Positions 46,517 to 58,500 of a stretch of 64,000 bases of DNA are shown here, one piece after another; the stretch's first letter is position 1, and each line of letters opens with the position of its first letter. The notes beneath the pieces are model-generated. The model did no database searches, was not told the origin of the DNA, and saw nothing but the letters and a program-made list of their open reading frames with translations. The stretch lies in the NCBI RefSeq assembly GCF_003590095.1, contig NC_039480.1, positions 5,805,328-5,869,327 on the forward strand. Direction: 5' to 3'. The position numbers were made by a program, and so were the translations under genes. The DNA is from Trichoplusia ni (Eukaryota; Arthropoda; Insecta; Lepidoptera; Noctuidae).

Positions 46517-47516
46517 NNNNNNNNNNNNNNNNNNNNNNNNNNNNNNNNNNNNNNNNNNNNNNNNNNNNNNNNNNNNNNNNNNNNNNNNNNNNNNNNNNNN
46601 NNNNNNNNNNNNNNNNNNNNNNNNNNNNNNNNNNNNNNNNNNNNNNNNNNNNNNNNNNNNNNNNNNNNNNNNNNNNNNNNNNNNNNNNNNNNNNNNNNNN
46701 NNNNNNNNNNNNNNNNNNNNNNNNNNNNNNNNNNNNNNNNNNNNNNNNNNNNNNNNNNNNNNNNNNNNNNNNNNNNNNNNNNNNNNNNNNNNNNNNNNNN
46801 NNNNNNNNNNNNNNNNNNNNNNNNNNNNNNNNNNNNNNNNNNNNNNNNNNNNNNNNNNNNNNNNNNNNNNNNNNNNNNNNNNNNNNNNNNNNNNNNNNNN
46901 NNNNNNNNNNNNNNNNNNNNNNNNNNNNNNNNNNNNNNNNNNNNNNNNNNNNNNNNNNNNNNNNNNNNNNNNNNNNNNNNNNNNNNNNNNNNNNNNNNNN
47001 NNNNNNNNNNNNNNNNNNNNNNNNNNNNNNNNNNNNNNNNNNNNNNNNNNNNNNNNNNNNNNNNNNNNNNNNNNNNNNNNNNNNNNNNNNNNNNNNNNNN
47101 NNNNNNNNNNNNNNNNNNNNNNNNNNNNNNNNNNNNNNNNNNNNNNNNNNNNNNNNNNNNNNNNNNNNNNNNNNNNNNNNNNNNNNNNNNNNNNNNNNNN
47201 NNNNNNNNNNNNNNNNNNNNNNNNNNNNNNNNNNNNNNNNNNNNNNNNNNNNNNNNNNNNNNNNNNNNNNNNNNNNNNNNNNNNNNNNNNNNNNNNNNNN
47301 NNNNNNNNNNNNNNNNNNNNNNNNNNNNNNNNNNNNNNNNNNNNNNNNNNNNNNNNNNNNNNNNNNNNNNNNNNNNNNNNNNNNNNNNNNNNNNNNNNNN
47401 NNNNNNNNNNNNNNNNNNNNNNNNNNNNNNNNNNNNNNNNNNNNNNNNNNNNNNNNNNNNNNNNNNNNNNNNNNNNNNNNNNNNNNNNNNNNNNNNNNNN
47501 NNNNNNNNNNNNNNNN
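46517..47516. other. Assembly gap (1000 N)
   Basis: Exactly 1000 N, a conventional placeholder, so the true length is unknown. The upstream exons of DNAL1 and the downstream exon(s) of the large minus-strand gene should lie here. Confidence 0.98.
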
Positions 47517-47564
47517 TTGTATTATTATTAAATATATTAGATCACACGTTTAACCGATCCAGAT

Positions 47565-47661
47565 CGAGGAGCTCGTGGCTAAGCTATAGCCGCATAAGTG
47601 AATCGATCACAGGTTAAGCTACACTTGACGCGGTCGGTGTCTAGATGGGTGACCATCCTTG
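47565..47661 (+). repeat. Repeat G, left part interrupted by the LINE
   Basis: GAGGAGCTCGTGGCTAAGCT to GGGTGACCATCCTTG. It matches the repeat G copies up to this point; the rest of the same repeat resumes at 52086. Confidence 0.75.
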
Positions 47662-47726
47662 CGATTCTTAATAATTCATTGAGCAAGTTTCAGAGAGACG
47701 CATAGCAGACGCAAAATATATTCAAC

Positions 47727-48932
47727 ATGGAAGATTACGACAATGTCACACAAAGAAAACACAAAGGAGGTAATAATAGCATGACAATTAACGATAGTGA
47801 GTTTGAAATGGACGTGTCATACCAAAGTTTGCCTAACATGATAGATTATAATAATGAGATTTCTAACATGAAAGAAGAAATAGAAAAATTAAAACGGGAA
47901 TTACAAACTGCACATAATGAAATAGACAACTTAAACATTGAAAACAGCACATTAAAACAGAGATTAAAAATTTGCGAAAACAAAATAAAATTATATAAAT
48001 CAGTTGGCATTGAAGAAACTAAATGTAATGAATTAACACCATCACCTAAGCGATTCTATTCACCACAACTTAAACGCAGGCACAAGAATATTGAAATAAA
48101 TAAAAGTGTATCGAAAACAATCGCGAAGGATTTCAATTTAAAGAAAAGAATTAAACCGAGTGAAAGCATCACTCTCCAAACACAAAGTGAACAATTAGAA
48201 GATAAATTCGATAATAACAAAGACAGTACAAGAAGTTTACAATTATCATCTCAAGAAATTAAGATTACTGACAAACACATTACCCAAGAATCGACACCGA
48301 AGTCGGATTATCCACATATAAATAAGAAAAAAATTATTATTATTGCGGATCAGCAGGGACGATACATTCAGAGAACTCTTCAAAAACTTACAGGAGATAG
48401 TTTTCATGTAAGCAGTTTCTGGAAGCCAGGAGCATCACTACAAGAAGTTTTGGATACAGAAAAAACTAAAATAAGTTTATTAGACAGAAACGACTTCGTT
48501 ATCGTATTGGGAGGAGTAAATGACAAAAATCCAGAAGAAACTCGAATCGCTCTTATCAACTTTTTAAATAATACGAAAAATACTAATGTTATGATCTCGG
48601 AAATACTATTTAATACTCATTTAAACGAAAGAAAATTAAATTATAATATTAAGTTTATATGTTCCAATTACGTTCACGCTACTTATGTGGACATGAATTT
48701 CTCAATGTATGTACCTGATTATCGCTTTTTACCATTACATGTATGTCAATTAATGCTAAAAGATATTTTGAGAATTGGTTATAAACACAACTATGATAAA
48801 TACACTAAAGAAAAATCCCAGGAAAAAGAGATTAATCCGGTTTTAACCGACAATTTTACCCAAACAGAGGATAAATACCTCATTCAAGAAAAGGATAACC
48901 CTTTGTCCAGTAATACTTTTTTTCGACTATAA
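47727..48932 (+). CDS. LINE ORF1: coiled coil and SGNH-like domain
   Basis: 401 aa. Residues 44-95 form a heptad-rich coiled coil, followed by a basic Ser/Lys-rich linker. Residues 200-345 resemble the SGNH/esterase domain known from CR1-group ORF1 proteins: block I IIADQQGR (205-212), block III-like LGGVND (261-266), and a final DYRFLPLH (331-338) offering the Asp/His pair. The block I serine (usually GDS) is replaced, so esterase activity is doubtful. ORF1 proteins bind the element RNA. ATG at 47727 is the first in frame. Confidence 0.85.
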   Translation: MEDYDNVTQRKHKGGNNSMTINDSEFEMDVSYQSLPNMIDYNNEISNMKEEIEKLKRELQTAHNEIDNLNIENSTLKQRLKICENKIKLYKSVGIEETKCNELTPSPKRFYSPQLKRRHKNIEINKSVSKTIAKDFNLKKRIKPSESITLQTQSEQLEDKFDNNKDSTRSLQLSSQEIKITDKHITQESTPKSDYPHINKKKIIIIADQQGRYIQRTLQKLTGDSFHVSSFWKPGASLQEVLDTEKTKISLLDRNDFVIVLGGVNDKNPEETRIALINFLNNTKNTNVMISEILFNTHLNERKLNYNIKFICSNYVHATYVDMNFSMYVPDYRFLPLHVCQLMLKDILRIGYKHNYDKYTKEKSQEKEINPVLTDNFTQTEDKYLIQEKDNPLSSNTFFRL

Positions 48933-48933
48933 A

Positions 48934-51780
48934 TATATAAATATACTACATCAAAATATTAACGGTTTAATAACTAAATTAGATGAGCTAAATGTACATT
49001 TGCACTCATTAGATACAAACGGAAACAAAAATCCGGTAGATGTTTTGTGCATTACCGAACATAATATGACCAGTGAAGACACTAACTTACTTAAATTACA
49101 AAATATCAGACTAGCGGACGTATTTTCACGAAATAAAAGAAATGGGGGTTCATGTATTATGGTAAAATCATATCTTAGATTTAAAATTATCTCCGAAGCA
49201 AAAAGTTTAAGTATCTGCAACGTATTTGAATGTAGTGGCATAGAACTAGTCGATCATAAACTTATAATATTATGTATTTACAGACCACCTAAAAATAGGC
49301 AAGATTACCTGGAGTTGTTTTTTTCTAGACTTACAGAATTACTTAACAAAATATCATATTTAAGGAGAAAAGTAATAATATGTGGGGATTTCAATATTAA
49401 TCGGTTGGATAACAACAATGTATCTAGACAATTTGAACATCTACTAACAAGTTATAATCTAAAACTAACTATAAACCAACCCACTAGGATAAGTAGTATG
49501 ACATGTATAGATAATATAGCCCATAATATTAGAGGTTCAAAATCAAAAATACTGGAATTTTCTCTGTCTGACCACACAGCCCAATTACTGACTTGCCCTA
49601 TAAAGAAAAGCTATTACATTACTCACTGGTTTAAATATATACGCGACTATTCTGAAGAAAACATAATCAAATTTGTTCAATGCATAAAGAGTCTTAATTT
49701 CACAGAGTGCTACTCGTATGTTGATCCTGAAAAGGCCTACAATTCGTTCTATGATTTGTTTCACCTACTTTATGATCTGTGCTTTCCAACCATACGAGTG
49801 AAAATACCAATAACAAAAAAACCTAAATGGCTCAGTAAAGGCATTCAAACATGCTCAAAACGGAAACGTATATTACTTTGGAAATATAGGCGAACGTCAA
49901 ATCTAGAAGATAAAAAACACTTCAAAGACTACGCAAAACGATTTAACTCAATAATAAAAAAGACTCAAAAAGCACAAAACAGCTATTATATTAATTCATC
50001 TAAAAACAAAGGTAAAGCGATATGGCAAGTCATAAATAATTATAAAACCGTGACTCCTAAAGAAAATATAGAACGAATAAATGTAGGTAACAAAATAATT
50101 ACATCGCCGAAAGAAATAGCTCAATCATTTAATAACTATTTCATAGATGATATAAAACCTTTGTCTAATGATTCTAATACATCCTCGGCAGCACTTGTTT
50201 GTAATCAATTAAATTCAATTTTCTTGAAACCCACAAATGCACAAGAGGTAAACCGGATAATACGAGGGCTAAATAATACTAATAGCACGGGATACGATAG
50301 TATAAGTACTAAAATTGTAAAGCGAGTTTCTGATTATATTGCGCCAGTACTCAGTCATATTATAAATCAGTGTCTTGAATATGGAGTATTTCCTTCAAAA
50401 CTAAAAATAACGGTAATAAATCCACTATTCAAAAAGGAGGATAAAGAAGATATGAGTTTTTACAGACCAATTGCTCTAATACCAGTTATTGCAAAAATCT
50501 TTGAAAGGGTAATCTATGATAACTTATATAACTATTTCGAAAGCAATAATATACTTGCAAATGAGCAGTTTGGTTTTCGCAAAGGAAGGTCTACAAGTGA
50601 TGCTCTTTATAAATTCTTAGGTAAAATAATGAAAGGACTGGACGACAAGCAACTAACAACTGCTGTTTATATGGACATGTCGAAGGCGTTTGATCACGTA
50701 GACCATAATCTACTATTAAAAAAGTTAGAAAAATGTGGGGTGAGAGGAAATGCTTTAAACCTTATAAAGTCGTATCTAAGTGAAAGGTATCAAATAACTC
50801 AAATAATAAGAATAATAAAAAATACAGAACAAACATACTTGTCAGACCCTAAAGTCATCAAATATGGCGTGCCACAGGGGAGTATTCTTGGCCCACTGTT
50901 GTTCATCATCTATATAAACGACCTCCCAAAAACTATTAACCAGGAAATTATACTATTTGCAGACGATAGTACAGCCATATTTACTGAAGATGACAAAAGC
51001 AAACATGAAGATAATATAAACAAATCTCTTGACGAAATTATAAACTGGCTAACGGCTAATAACCTGAAAATTAATATAACAAAAACTAATTATATGTCCT
51101 TTACAAACAAAAATACTAAATCAACAAATCTAAATATAAACTACAAGGGAACAAAGATTAATGAAGTCCATAATGCTAAATTTTTAGGAATACATATCGA
51201 CTCAGAACTAAACTGGAAATTTCAAATTGATCAGGTCTGTAAAAAATTGAACCAGTTCTCATACGCCCTCTATATGTTACGCAAAGTGGTAAATGAAAAA
51301 GTGTTGCTAAATGTCTACCACGCATACGCAGGCTCCACATTAAAATATGGCATTATTTACTGGGGTAATTCTACTAACAGAGAATTTGCTTTCAAGGCTC
51401 AAAAAAGATGTATTAGAAGTATATGTGGACTTAAACCAAATGATACATGTAGAACAGAGTTCAAAAGATTAAATATTTTAACTCTTCCTTCGTTGTACAT
51501 ATTTGAGGCAGCAGTAATGATAAAACGCGATATCAAAAATTATGAAACATTGAGAAGTGTGAGACACAAAAATCAACTATGTATAAATAAATGTAGAACA
51601 GTTAAATTTAGAACAAGTATATTTGGCATGGGAGTAAAAATTTATAATAAAATACCAGAATGTATAAAAAATATTCCTAACATTACTTTATTTAAACTGA
51701 AACTCAAAAAGTTTCTAATATCCAAAGTGTATTATTCAATTAATGAGTTTCTAGAGGATAAAAATCTTGACTTATTCTAA
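48934..51780 (+). CDS. LINE ORF2: endonuclease and reverse transcriptase
   Basis: The APE-type endonuclease is intact: LHQNINGL, CITEHN, IYRPP, GDFNIN and SLSDH supply the Asn, Glu, Tyr, Asp/Asn and Asp/His positions. The reverse transcriptase has PLFKKEDKEDMSFYRPIALI, NEQFGFRKGRSTSDAL, YMDMSKAFDHVDH, YGVPQGSILGPLLF and the catalytic FADDS. The protein ends with the usual C-terminal region. The frame is +1 relative to ORF1 and open from 48847, overlapping ORF1 by about 84 nt. No ATG precedes the endonuclease start; the first start-like codon is TTG at 49000 and the first ATG (49066) falls after the catalytic Glu. Translation probably uses reinitiation or frameshifting from ORF1. My coordinate begins just after the ORF1 stop. 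Confidence 0.88.
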   Translation, partial: YINILHQNINGLITKLDELNVHLHSLDTNGNKNPVDVLCITEHNMTSEDTNLLKLQNIRLADVFSRNKRNGGSCIMVKSYLRFKIISEAKSLSICNVFECSGIELVDHKLIILCIYRPPKNRQDYLELFFSRLTELLNKISYLRRKVIICGDFNINRLDNNNVSRQFEHLLTSYNLKLTINQPTRISSMTCIDNIAHNIRGSKSKILEFSLSDHTAQLLTCPIKKSYYITHWFKYIRDYSEENIIKFVQCIKSLNFTECYSYVDPEKAYNSFYDLFHLLYDLCFPTIRVKIPITKKPKWLSKGIQTCSKRKRILLWKYRRTSNLEDKKHFKDYAKRFNSIIKKTQKAQNSYYINSSKNKGKAIWQVINNYKTVTPKENIERINVGNKIITSPKEIAQSFNNYFIDDIKPLSNDSNTSSAALVCNQLNSIFLKPTNAQEVNRIIRGLNNTNSTGYDSISTKIVKRVSDYIAPVLSHIINQCLEYGVFPSKLKITVINPLFKKEDKEDMSFYRPIALIPVIAKIFERVIYDNLYNYFESNNILANEQFGFRKGRSTSDALYKFLGKIMKGLDDKQLTTAVYMDMSKAFDHVDHNLLLKKLEKCGVRGNALNLIKSYLSERYQITQIIRIIKNTEQTYLSDPKVIKYGVPQGSILGPLLFIIYINDLPKTINQEIILFADDSTAIFTEDDKSKHEDNINKSLDEIINWLTANNLKINITKTNYMSFTNKNTKSTNLNINYKGTKINEVHNAKFLGIHIDSELNWKFQIDQVCKKLNQFSYALYMLRKVVNEKVLLNVYHAYAGSTLKYGIIYWGNSTNREFAFKAQKRCIRSICGLKPNDTCRTEFKRLNILTLPSLYIFEAAVMIKRDIKNYETLRSVRHKNQLCINKCRTVKFRTSIFGMGVKIYNKIPECIKNIPNITLFKLKLKKFLISKVYYSINEFLEDKNLDLF

Positions 51781-52085
51781 TAATTAACTGTGACATATGC
51801 ATAAATATAAATCCTTTATTCTTTAATTGACTATAAGTGCTGACATAAATATTTTAATGAATGTATGACATGATTAAAACCTCGAGATAATTAAGTGATG
51901 TACCTACCTAGCTAAACTTGTAAGTAATTGTGTATTCAAAATAATTATATTCTTCTCATTATGACATTGTACACCTCAAAGGTATGTTACAGCGATTCTA
52001 TACATGTTTAATTCTAAGAACCATATTTTACCTGTGACAACAATAAATGAATTTGATTTGATTTGATTTGATTTGATTTGATTTG

Positions 52086-52236
52086 TAATATCGAGTTCCT
52101 CCGTGTTTCGGAAGGCATGCCCAGGTAACTGGGTTGAGGAGGTCAGATAGGTAGTCGCTCCTTGTGAAACACTGGTACTTGGTTGCATTCGGTTGGACTG
52201 GTAGCTGACCCCAACATAGTTGGGAAATGGCTGGGC
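52086..52236 (+). repeat. Repeat G, right part after the LINE
   Basis: CGAGTTCCTCCGTGTTTCGG to CCCCAACATAGTTGGG, continuing the repeat interrupted at 47661. Confidence 0.75.
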
Positions 52237-52255
52237 CGATATGTCATATGTTAAG

Positions 52256-52487
52256 CGATAAAACCCATCGAGTCTCAAAATAAGCAAAGCTTGTATAATG
52301 AGTACTAGACAACTGATAAACATACTTATATATTACCAAATACATATATAATATACATAAATTACACCCAGACACCAGAACAAATGATCATGCTCATCAC
52401 ACAAACATTTGCCCTGGGTGAGAATCGAACCCACGACCTCCGGTATAGCAGTCAGGGTCACTAACCACTAGACCAACAGGACAGTCG
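52256..52487 (-). mobile_element. SINE family B
   Basis: Full reverse copy with B box, between the LINE and the large minus-strand gene. Confidence 0.65.
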
Positions 52488-52525
52488 ACCTTTCTAACTC
52501 AGTCAGAATAAAAACAAATACATAC

Positions 52526-55500
52526 CTTTACAGACATGTTGCTGATGATTACTATTCTCACACGCCTTCGCCACCGGCTTCGGCTTCACCACCGGCTTCT
52601 TCTCCAACTTCTTCTTCTCCGCCGTCTTCTTATCATCGAAACACTTCGACATGTCACTGATACAAGCTGAACTGTCATTCTCCTTACAAGATTGACAGAC
52701 GCAGTCGTTGGTCCATTTACAATCAGTTTTCGGAGTATCACATACATCACTTTCGCTCTTGCTCTGCCCGTTTCTACTTATATTCTTAAATGCTACCGCG
52801 TTTAGGGTCTGCTTCGCGTTACGAAGTGCTTGGGCTGAATATTTGGCTAGGTCTTCGTGATTTTGACTAACTGGACTTTTTGGTTCGTCTGGATTTTCAG
52901 TCTCAGATTTTAATTCTTCTATATCTTCGTCTAGTAGTTTCGCGTCGATGGACGAACAGATGGATATGACGTGCTTTTTATATGTCTCAGGTACTGGTAA
53001 GCCTTGAGTTATATAAGATTTGATTGTATAGAAACTGTCTAATAGAGATTTTTCTCCTTTGGATGTTAATATAGCTTCACATTTTGCTAATAACGCGTCA
53101 TTTTTACATTTCTTCTCTTCTTCCTTCTTTTCCTTAGGTGGTTCAGGTTTTTTGGGCGGACTCTCCGTTTTTTTGACTACACGTATGCTCGCTTTTCCTA
53201 TAATTTTGCTTAGGCCTTTAGCAGCTAAGATTTCCGCTTCGCTCGCGTTTTGTACCTTACTATTAGTCGGCGGAGGGGGTGGAGGCGTCGCTTTATTGAA
53301 CGCTTCTTTTAATTTCTCCTCGTATTGTTCTAACTTGTATAACATAACTAGCCACTCGTCTCCGGACAAGTTTTTCTTAGGTAACGTCTCCATGTATTGC
53401 TTGTTAACATCCCTGAGTCTGTCAATGAAATAATCCCGTTTCTTCTCATTGGACATTCCAGAGAACTCTGGAACATTCTCTGGTCTCTTAACTTGGAAAT
53501 CCATTAGTTCTTGAATGACGTTAACAGCTAGTTCTGGGTCGGTTAAGACCCAGTTAACTAGCGGTTGTGACTCACAGCAGCGGCGTAGAACATTCATATA
53601 CTTGAACTTCAACCCTTTGACCATTTGTTTTTTGTCTTGCGTTAATTTTGGGAACTTCATTATGAGTATATCTAGGGTGTTTCCAACGGAGGTGGTCAGC
53701 AGGATCTGTCTGACGGACTCCCTGGAGTCCGAGTCAGAGTCCTTGGAGTTCTCGTGCTGTTTCTTCAGTTCCTCCAAAGTCGACGCCATTCGGTCCCAGT
53801 CGGGTACGAAGTTCTTCCCAGCGAGGTCTTGTATGTAGCTATAGAATTTATCAAGCATGGCTTCTATTTCATTCTCTAGTAACTCGACCGGTATACTTTT
53901 GAACTTGGTCGCTACGTAATGTTTCCATGAGTTGAACCTAGATTTGACTAAGTCCCTCAGTTCCTCCATGCTGAGAGCGTCCTTAACTGAATTCTCGAAT
54001 AGGGTAGAAGCTTTGGAGTACATTTCGTTCATGCTGTTCTTGGGCAGGTTGAAGAGGTCCTTGTCTTCTTCTAGGCATTTCGCGAGGACAGGACTCTTGT
54101 TCTGCTTTAGATATTCGAAGACTTTGCTGATCACAACTTGGGCTGAGATCGAGAAGAGAAGATCCTTGAAGTCTTCTTTATTTTTGTTTTTCATTAAGAC
54201 CTGGAATTATAGAATAGTTTTACTATCTCCAGATATGAATAAATTGATAAGCCTATGTATCTTGACTTTACAAAAGAGTAGATTAATATAATATATTCTG
54301 GGACAACTCACACACGGTTATCTGATCCCAAGCTAAGCAGAGCTTGTGTTATGGTAACCAGACAACTGATAAACTTACTTATATATTTCTAAATACATAC
54401 ATATTATAGATAAATTACACCCAGACACAACACAAATGATCATGCTCATCACACAACATTTGTCCTGGGCGGGAATCGCCAGCTAGCACCGCCATATTGT
54501 GACCTTGGCCAGTAATAAATTAGTATCCATGGACAAGGGTGGTTTTATTTGGTAGCTGACAGCTCAAGTGGACATTTTAGAGCGTGGATATTAAGATTTT
54601 TTTAATTTATATGTTTTTTTGTATATGAAATTAACATACCTGTAAATCCTTTTCATCCTTGAGCAGTTCCAATATATCCTTATTATCTAACTCGAACGTC
54701 ATCGTCCCAATGATATCGTTATCCACATTATTCCTTATCCTACGTTGCGTTTTCCGTTTCGTTGTGTTCTTAGTCACTTTCACACTATCTCTAGACTTGC
54801 TCAGCTTCAATTCACGAATCTGTTTCAATGTCTCCGGCGTCAATTGGGCATCACTATTCACGTCAGGCAGACTGCTCATGATCGACGCGAACTCTGGCAG
54901 TTCGAATGACGCGTTCGCGAATTCGGATAGTTTCGACGCGATTTCTGGCATATTGGCGAGTATTTGCGGCATGTTTTCTACTAGTTCTGCTAGTTTCGTG
55001 TTGGCTGTACTAACGTCTATAGGGTCCTCGGTGTCAATTTTGTCTAGAAATTCGGCTGAATTCTTGTCTAAAGTCATCATTACTTCGCATATTTGTTCTA
55101 GGGATAGTTGCCCGTCGTCTTCTTTAGTTCCGTCCTTTATACTGTTGTATGAATTTATAATATTCTGACACTCCTCCATAGCTTTTTTAATTTCGAGTCC
55201 GAAGGAGACGTATTTGTATATATTTGGATCTTTATCGTTCTCTAGTGGTTCAGTGACTGTTTCCTTTTCGTCTTTGACGAGTAGCGGGGTTCGACGCGCG
55301 TTGATCGGGATATTAATTGGGGTTATTTGTGTTGATATCAAGTCTCTGTCGTCCTTGAGGAACTTGGTCACAGATATTAATCGTTGATTGGGTTTGGAAG
55401 TGTAGACGGGCATGGGTTCAGGTATGGTCGGCGACATTTCTTGTAACGGCGGACTGACTGATTCTGGGTACTTCGTTTCTTCATCATTGTTTAGAGCAAA

Positions 55501-58500
55501 GTTACTGAACTTCGCGAGGCACTCCTTCATTTCCTTGCACATGTCTGTCTCTTTCTCTCCCACTATGGTGTCGGTATCGCTTATATTGTCCTCTCGCTCT
55601 AGCGGGAACGCTTCAGGCGGTTCTGCCTCACTCTTGGCTACATCCTCGTCATTCTTTAGATCATCAGTCAGCAGTTGCGTTGTTTGTGCGGGCGCTTTAT
55701 GTTTCAACATTTGTAGTATCTTGTGTGGCTTGCTTATTGAGGGGGACACGGGTTTGAGTTTCCGTTTGGGCGCAGTGGTTAGGCGGGGGACTTTCGGGCT
55801 TGAGGTCCGCCGTTTGCGACGGGGGAGGTCTTCGATTAACGTTACGTTGCTTTCTGGTAAGCTGTGGAGGGAGAGAAGAAAGTTAATATTGTTTTTGTTG
55901 GTGAAGGGAAAAAGGGTAAGAATAGATATAAAACAAATTGATTAATTAAATTCAGCATACCTAATAACGATTCTTAAATATAAAATAAATTGCTGTTAGT
56001 TAGTCTCGAGAACGGCTGAACCTATTCGGATTATTTAAGTGTCTAAATATTCTTCCAGGGAAGGTTTAAACGGTGATAAAATGTGGAAAAGTTGCAAAAA
56101 AATATATAGTATTCGCGTCTGCATTGTTATCATCGACCGTAAGGCGGTACGAAGTTCTACTTGGACATACATTAGTTATTTTTAATGTTAATTCCCGTAA
56201 TTAGTAAAGCACATAGCATATACCCTGACCTCTCCCTCTCCTGGCGCAGCTGGTCCTCGAGCCACATCCTGAGGCGGTGGTAGTACAGCTGCTGGTCGCG
56301 CATGTGCATCACCTTGCGTCGAACCTGGGACACGAGGGATACGTTACACTTGTATGCTTGATATGAAACCGATCAGCATAATATACATAGATTGCATGTT
56401 TAACTATGTCCTTTACTCGTGAATTCCAATTCTCAATATTCGATGTACGCCCGCACCCACCAACCCATCGCATATTGCTCGATGGGTTGGTGCATTTGTA
56501 TTAAATTCATCTACAATTGTAACATATCCACGAGCAAGCTAAACTTCTACGTAACCGTAGTCTGTCACTCGTAGCGTTCGTAGCATACCCATCGACATTC
56601 GTAGCACGTTAGGATACACTCATTCGTAGCCGTGGCTTTCACTCGTAGCATACCCGCCGCCAAAGAACATCACGCCACAGTCGTATGAAGCCATCGCCTT
56701 AATTTCGTAGCATGCGAAGCATGTCTAAAGACACTTCTTTTTTTTAAACTCCCGCATTAAGGTATTTAATCCTTGTATCGCGGGGCGTTTCACATTTCAC
56801 AAACTTACAGTTCACATGCACAAAGACACCCAGACTCAGAACAAGCATTCGTGGATCACACAAATGCTTGTCCTCTCGACCACGTGCAGTCACACCCTGC
56901 ATGTGTCGGTGAGTACTGACCTCCTTGAACCGCTGCAGATGGTACTCGGGGCAGAGCGCGCGGCAGGGCTGGCGCGGGGCCCCGGGCGGCGGGGACCCGG
57001 GCGGCGGGGGCGCCGGGGCCCGCCCGCCCACCAGCTGCATGCACACCTAAAGGGGCAAACACGACTACGTTACACAGAGCCCATAAGACCAACTGATTCA
57101 ATAATACTGTAAGTATACATTATTAAATGATGGAACAAGGTAGTTCGACTCGCGACCCCAATGCGTGAGCTCATGATTAGGTACAGAACCAGATGGGCAG
57201 TCCCAAAAAATACGGTTGTGAAACTAAAATTTCATTAACCAAGTAAACTTACATGTAGATAATTTTAATTGTGATCTATGAACCTAATGTCTACTATGTT
57301 TACTATTAATCTACGTAACAAAATCACATCATACCGATACCGTGGACCAGGGGTTCTGGACATGATTCCAGACCCCCTGCGTTGGAATTTTTCATCGTTA
57401 ACAACGCCTATATGTTTAATTAACTAAAGGTAAACAATCTTGTTGTGCCTTTTTATACAAACACATATTAAATAAATAAACAACTGATACATTTCAGTGG
57501 TACATTTCATTTGGTAATCTTTATTGTTGTTTTACGTTTGTTTTTAGTCAAGTTTTATTTTTAAACTAAGATTTTAGACAATAAGACACACCAAGATTGT
57601 TTAACTTTAGTTAACTACCTAAACAAATTAAGTATCTTCATCATCATCATCGTCTCGGCCTCTCTATAAGTTCTTCAGCGCGACCGGTTCATTGCCACCT
57701 GCATCCAATGAGACCCAGCGGCTTTCACCAGGTCGAAATTGAGTATAGAAAAAAATTGAAATAATCTATTAGGCGGTACGTACTTTGCCGGGACAGCTAG
57801 TCTAATATAAAAAATGTTACATATAGAAACTTACCGTGGACAGTTTCTTCTGTTTCCTGTACACCTGCAGCTGCCTGCGATGGACTTCAGGTAGACGACG
57901 ATACATGGCCATCAGCTTGCGATCCACTTCGGACAGGCCCATGTCCACGCGTTTCCTAATATAACGAAATAAAGTTAATTAATTGCATAAATATTGTTTG
58001 CTATTGTCGAATAACGAAATAGACACTCGCGGCTAGAGACTCCTTAGGTCTGTTTAATAGGCATGATGAATTTTTTTTACGAACTCGTCGATACATTGAT
58101 GGTCACCCATCCCCAGACCGATCGCATCAAGCCTCACTTTACCTATTATAGTAATAAGTTAATAGGCGTTTTATTAGCCAGCTCATTTTTGACACTTTCA
58201 GCTTTTATAAAAACAATACATCAATATTGACTGTCATTGTTATAAAATTAGGATGACGATATAGGCACTATATCCGCGGCCTAAGAACCAAGAACCTTTA
58301 TAATCATCAGCCACATAAACTTCTCCAATTGCACGCCATCGAGATCCATATTCGTCTGCTTGAATGCAGTTCGAACTCTTTACGACATTAATTCATCGTC
58401 AAGCGTCGCTTAACCTGTGACCTTCACCAAGAAACATATCTTGGCTGCGTTACCTGGCATCGTGGTCGGGCTGCGCGGCGGTGGTGGCGGTGGGGGCGGG

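Larger units (their letters stand above)
47662..52085 (+). mobile_element. LINE retrotransposon, CR1/jockey group, intact ORFs
   Basis: 65 bp of leader, ORF1 (47727-48932), ORF2 (to 51780), a 270-bp 3' UTR with AATAAA at 52042, and a tail of seven TTTGA units (52050-52085) in place of poly(A). Both ORFs are uninterrupted, suggesting a young insertion. It is inserted in a copy of repeat G. Clade assignment beyond CR1/jockey-like is not possible by eye. Confidence 0.88.

Noticed and set aside
46428..47531. 367-aa open frame made almost only of X
   Set aside because: It runs across the 1000-N gap; only about 35 real residues exist and they match nothing.
53059..55945. Plus-strand ORFs (53059-53433, 53515-53838, 53932-54291, 54659-55168, 55412-55945)
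   Set aside because: They are antisense shadows of the two long exons of the minus-strand gene, whose frames join across introns in phase.
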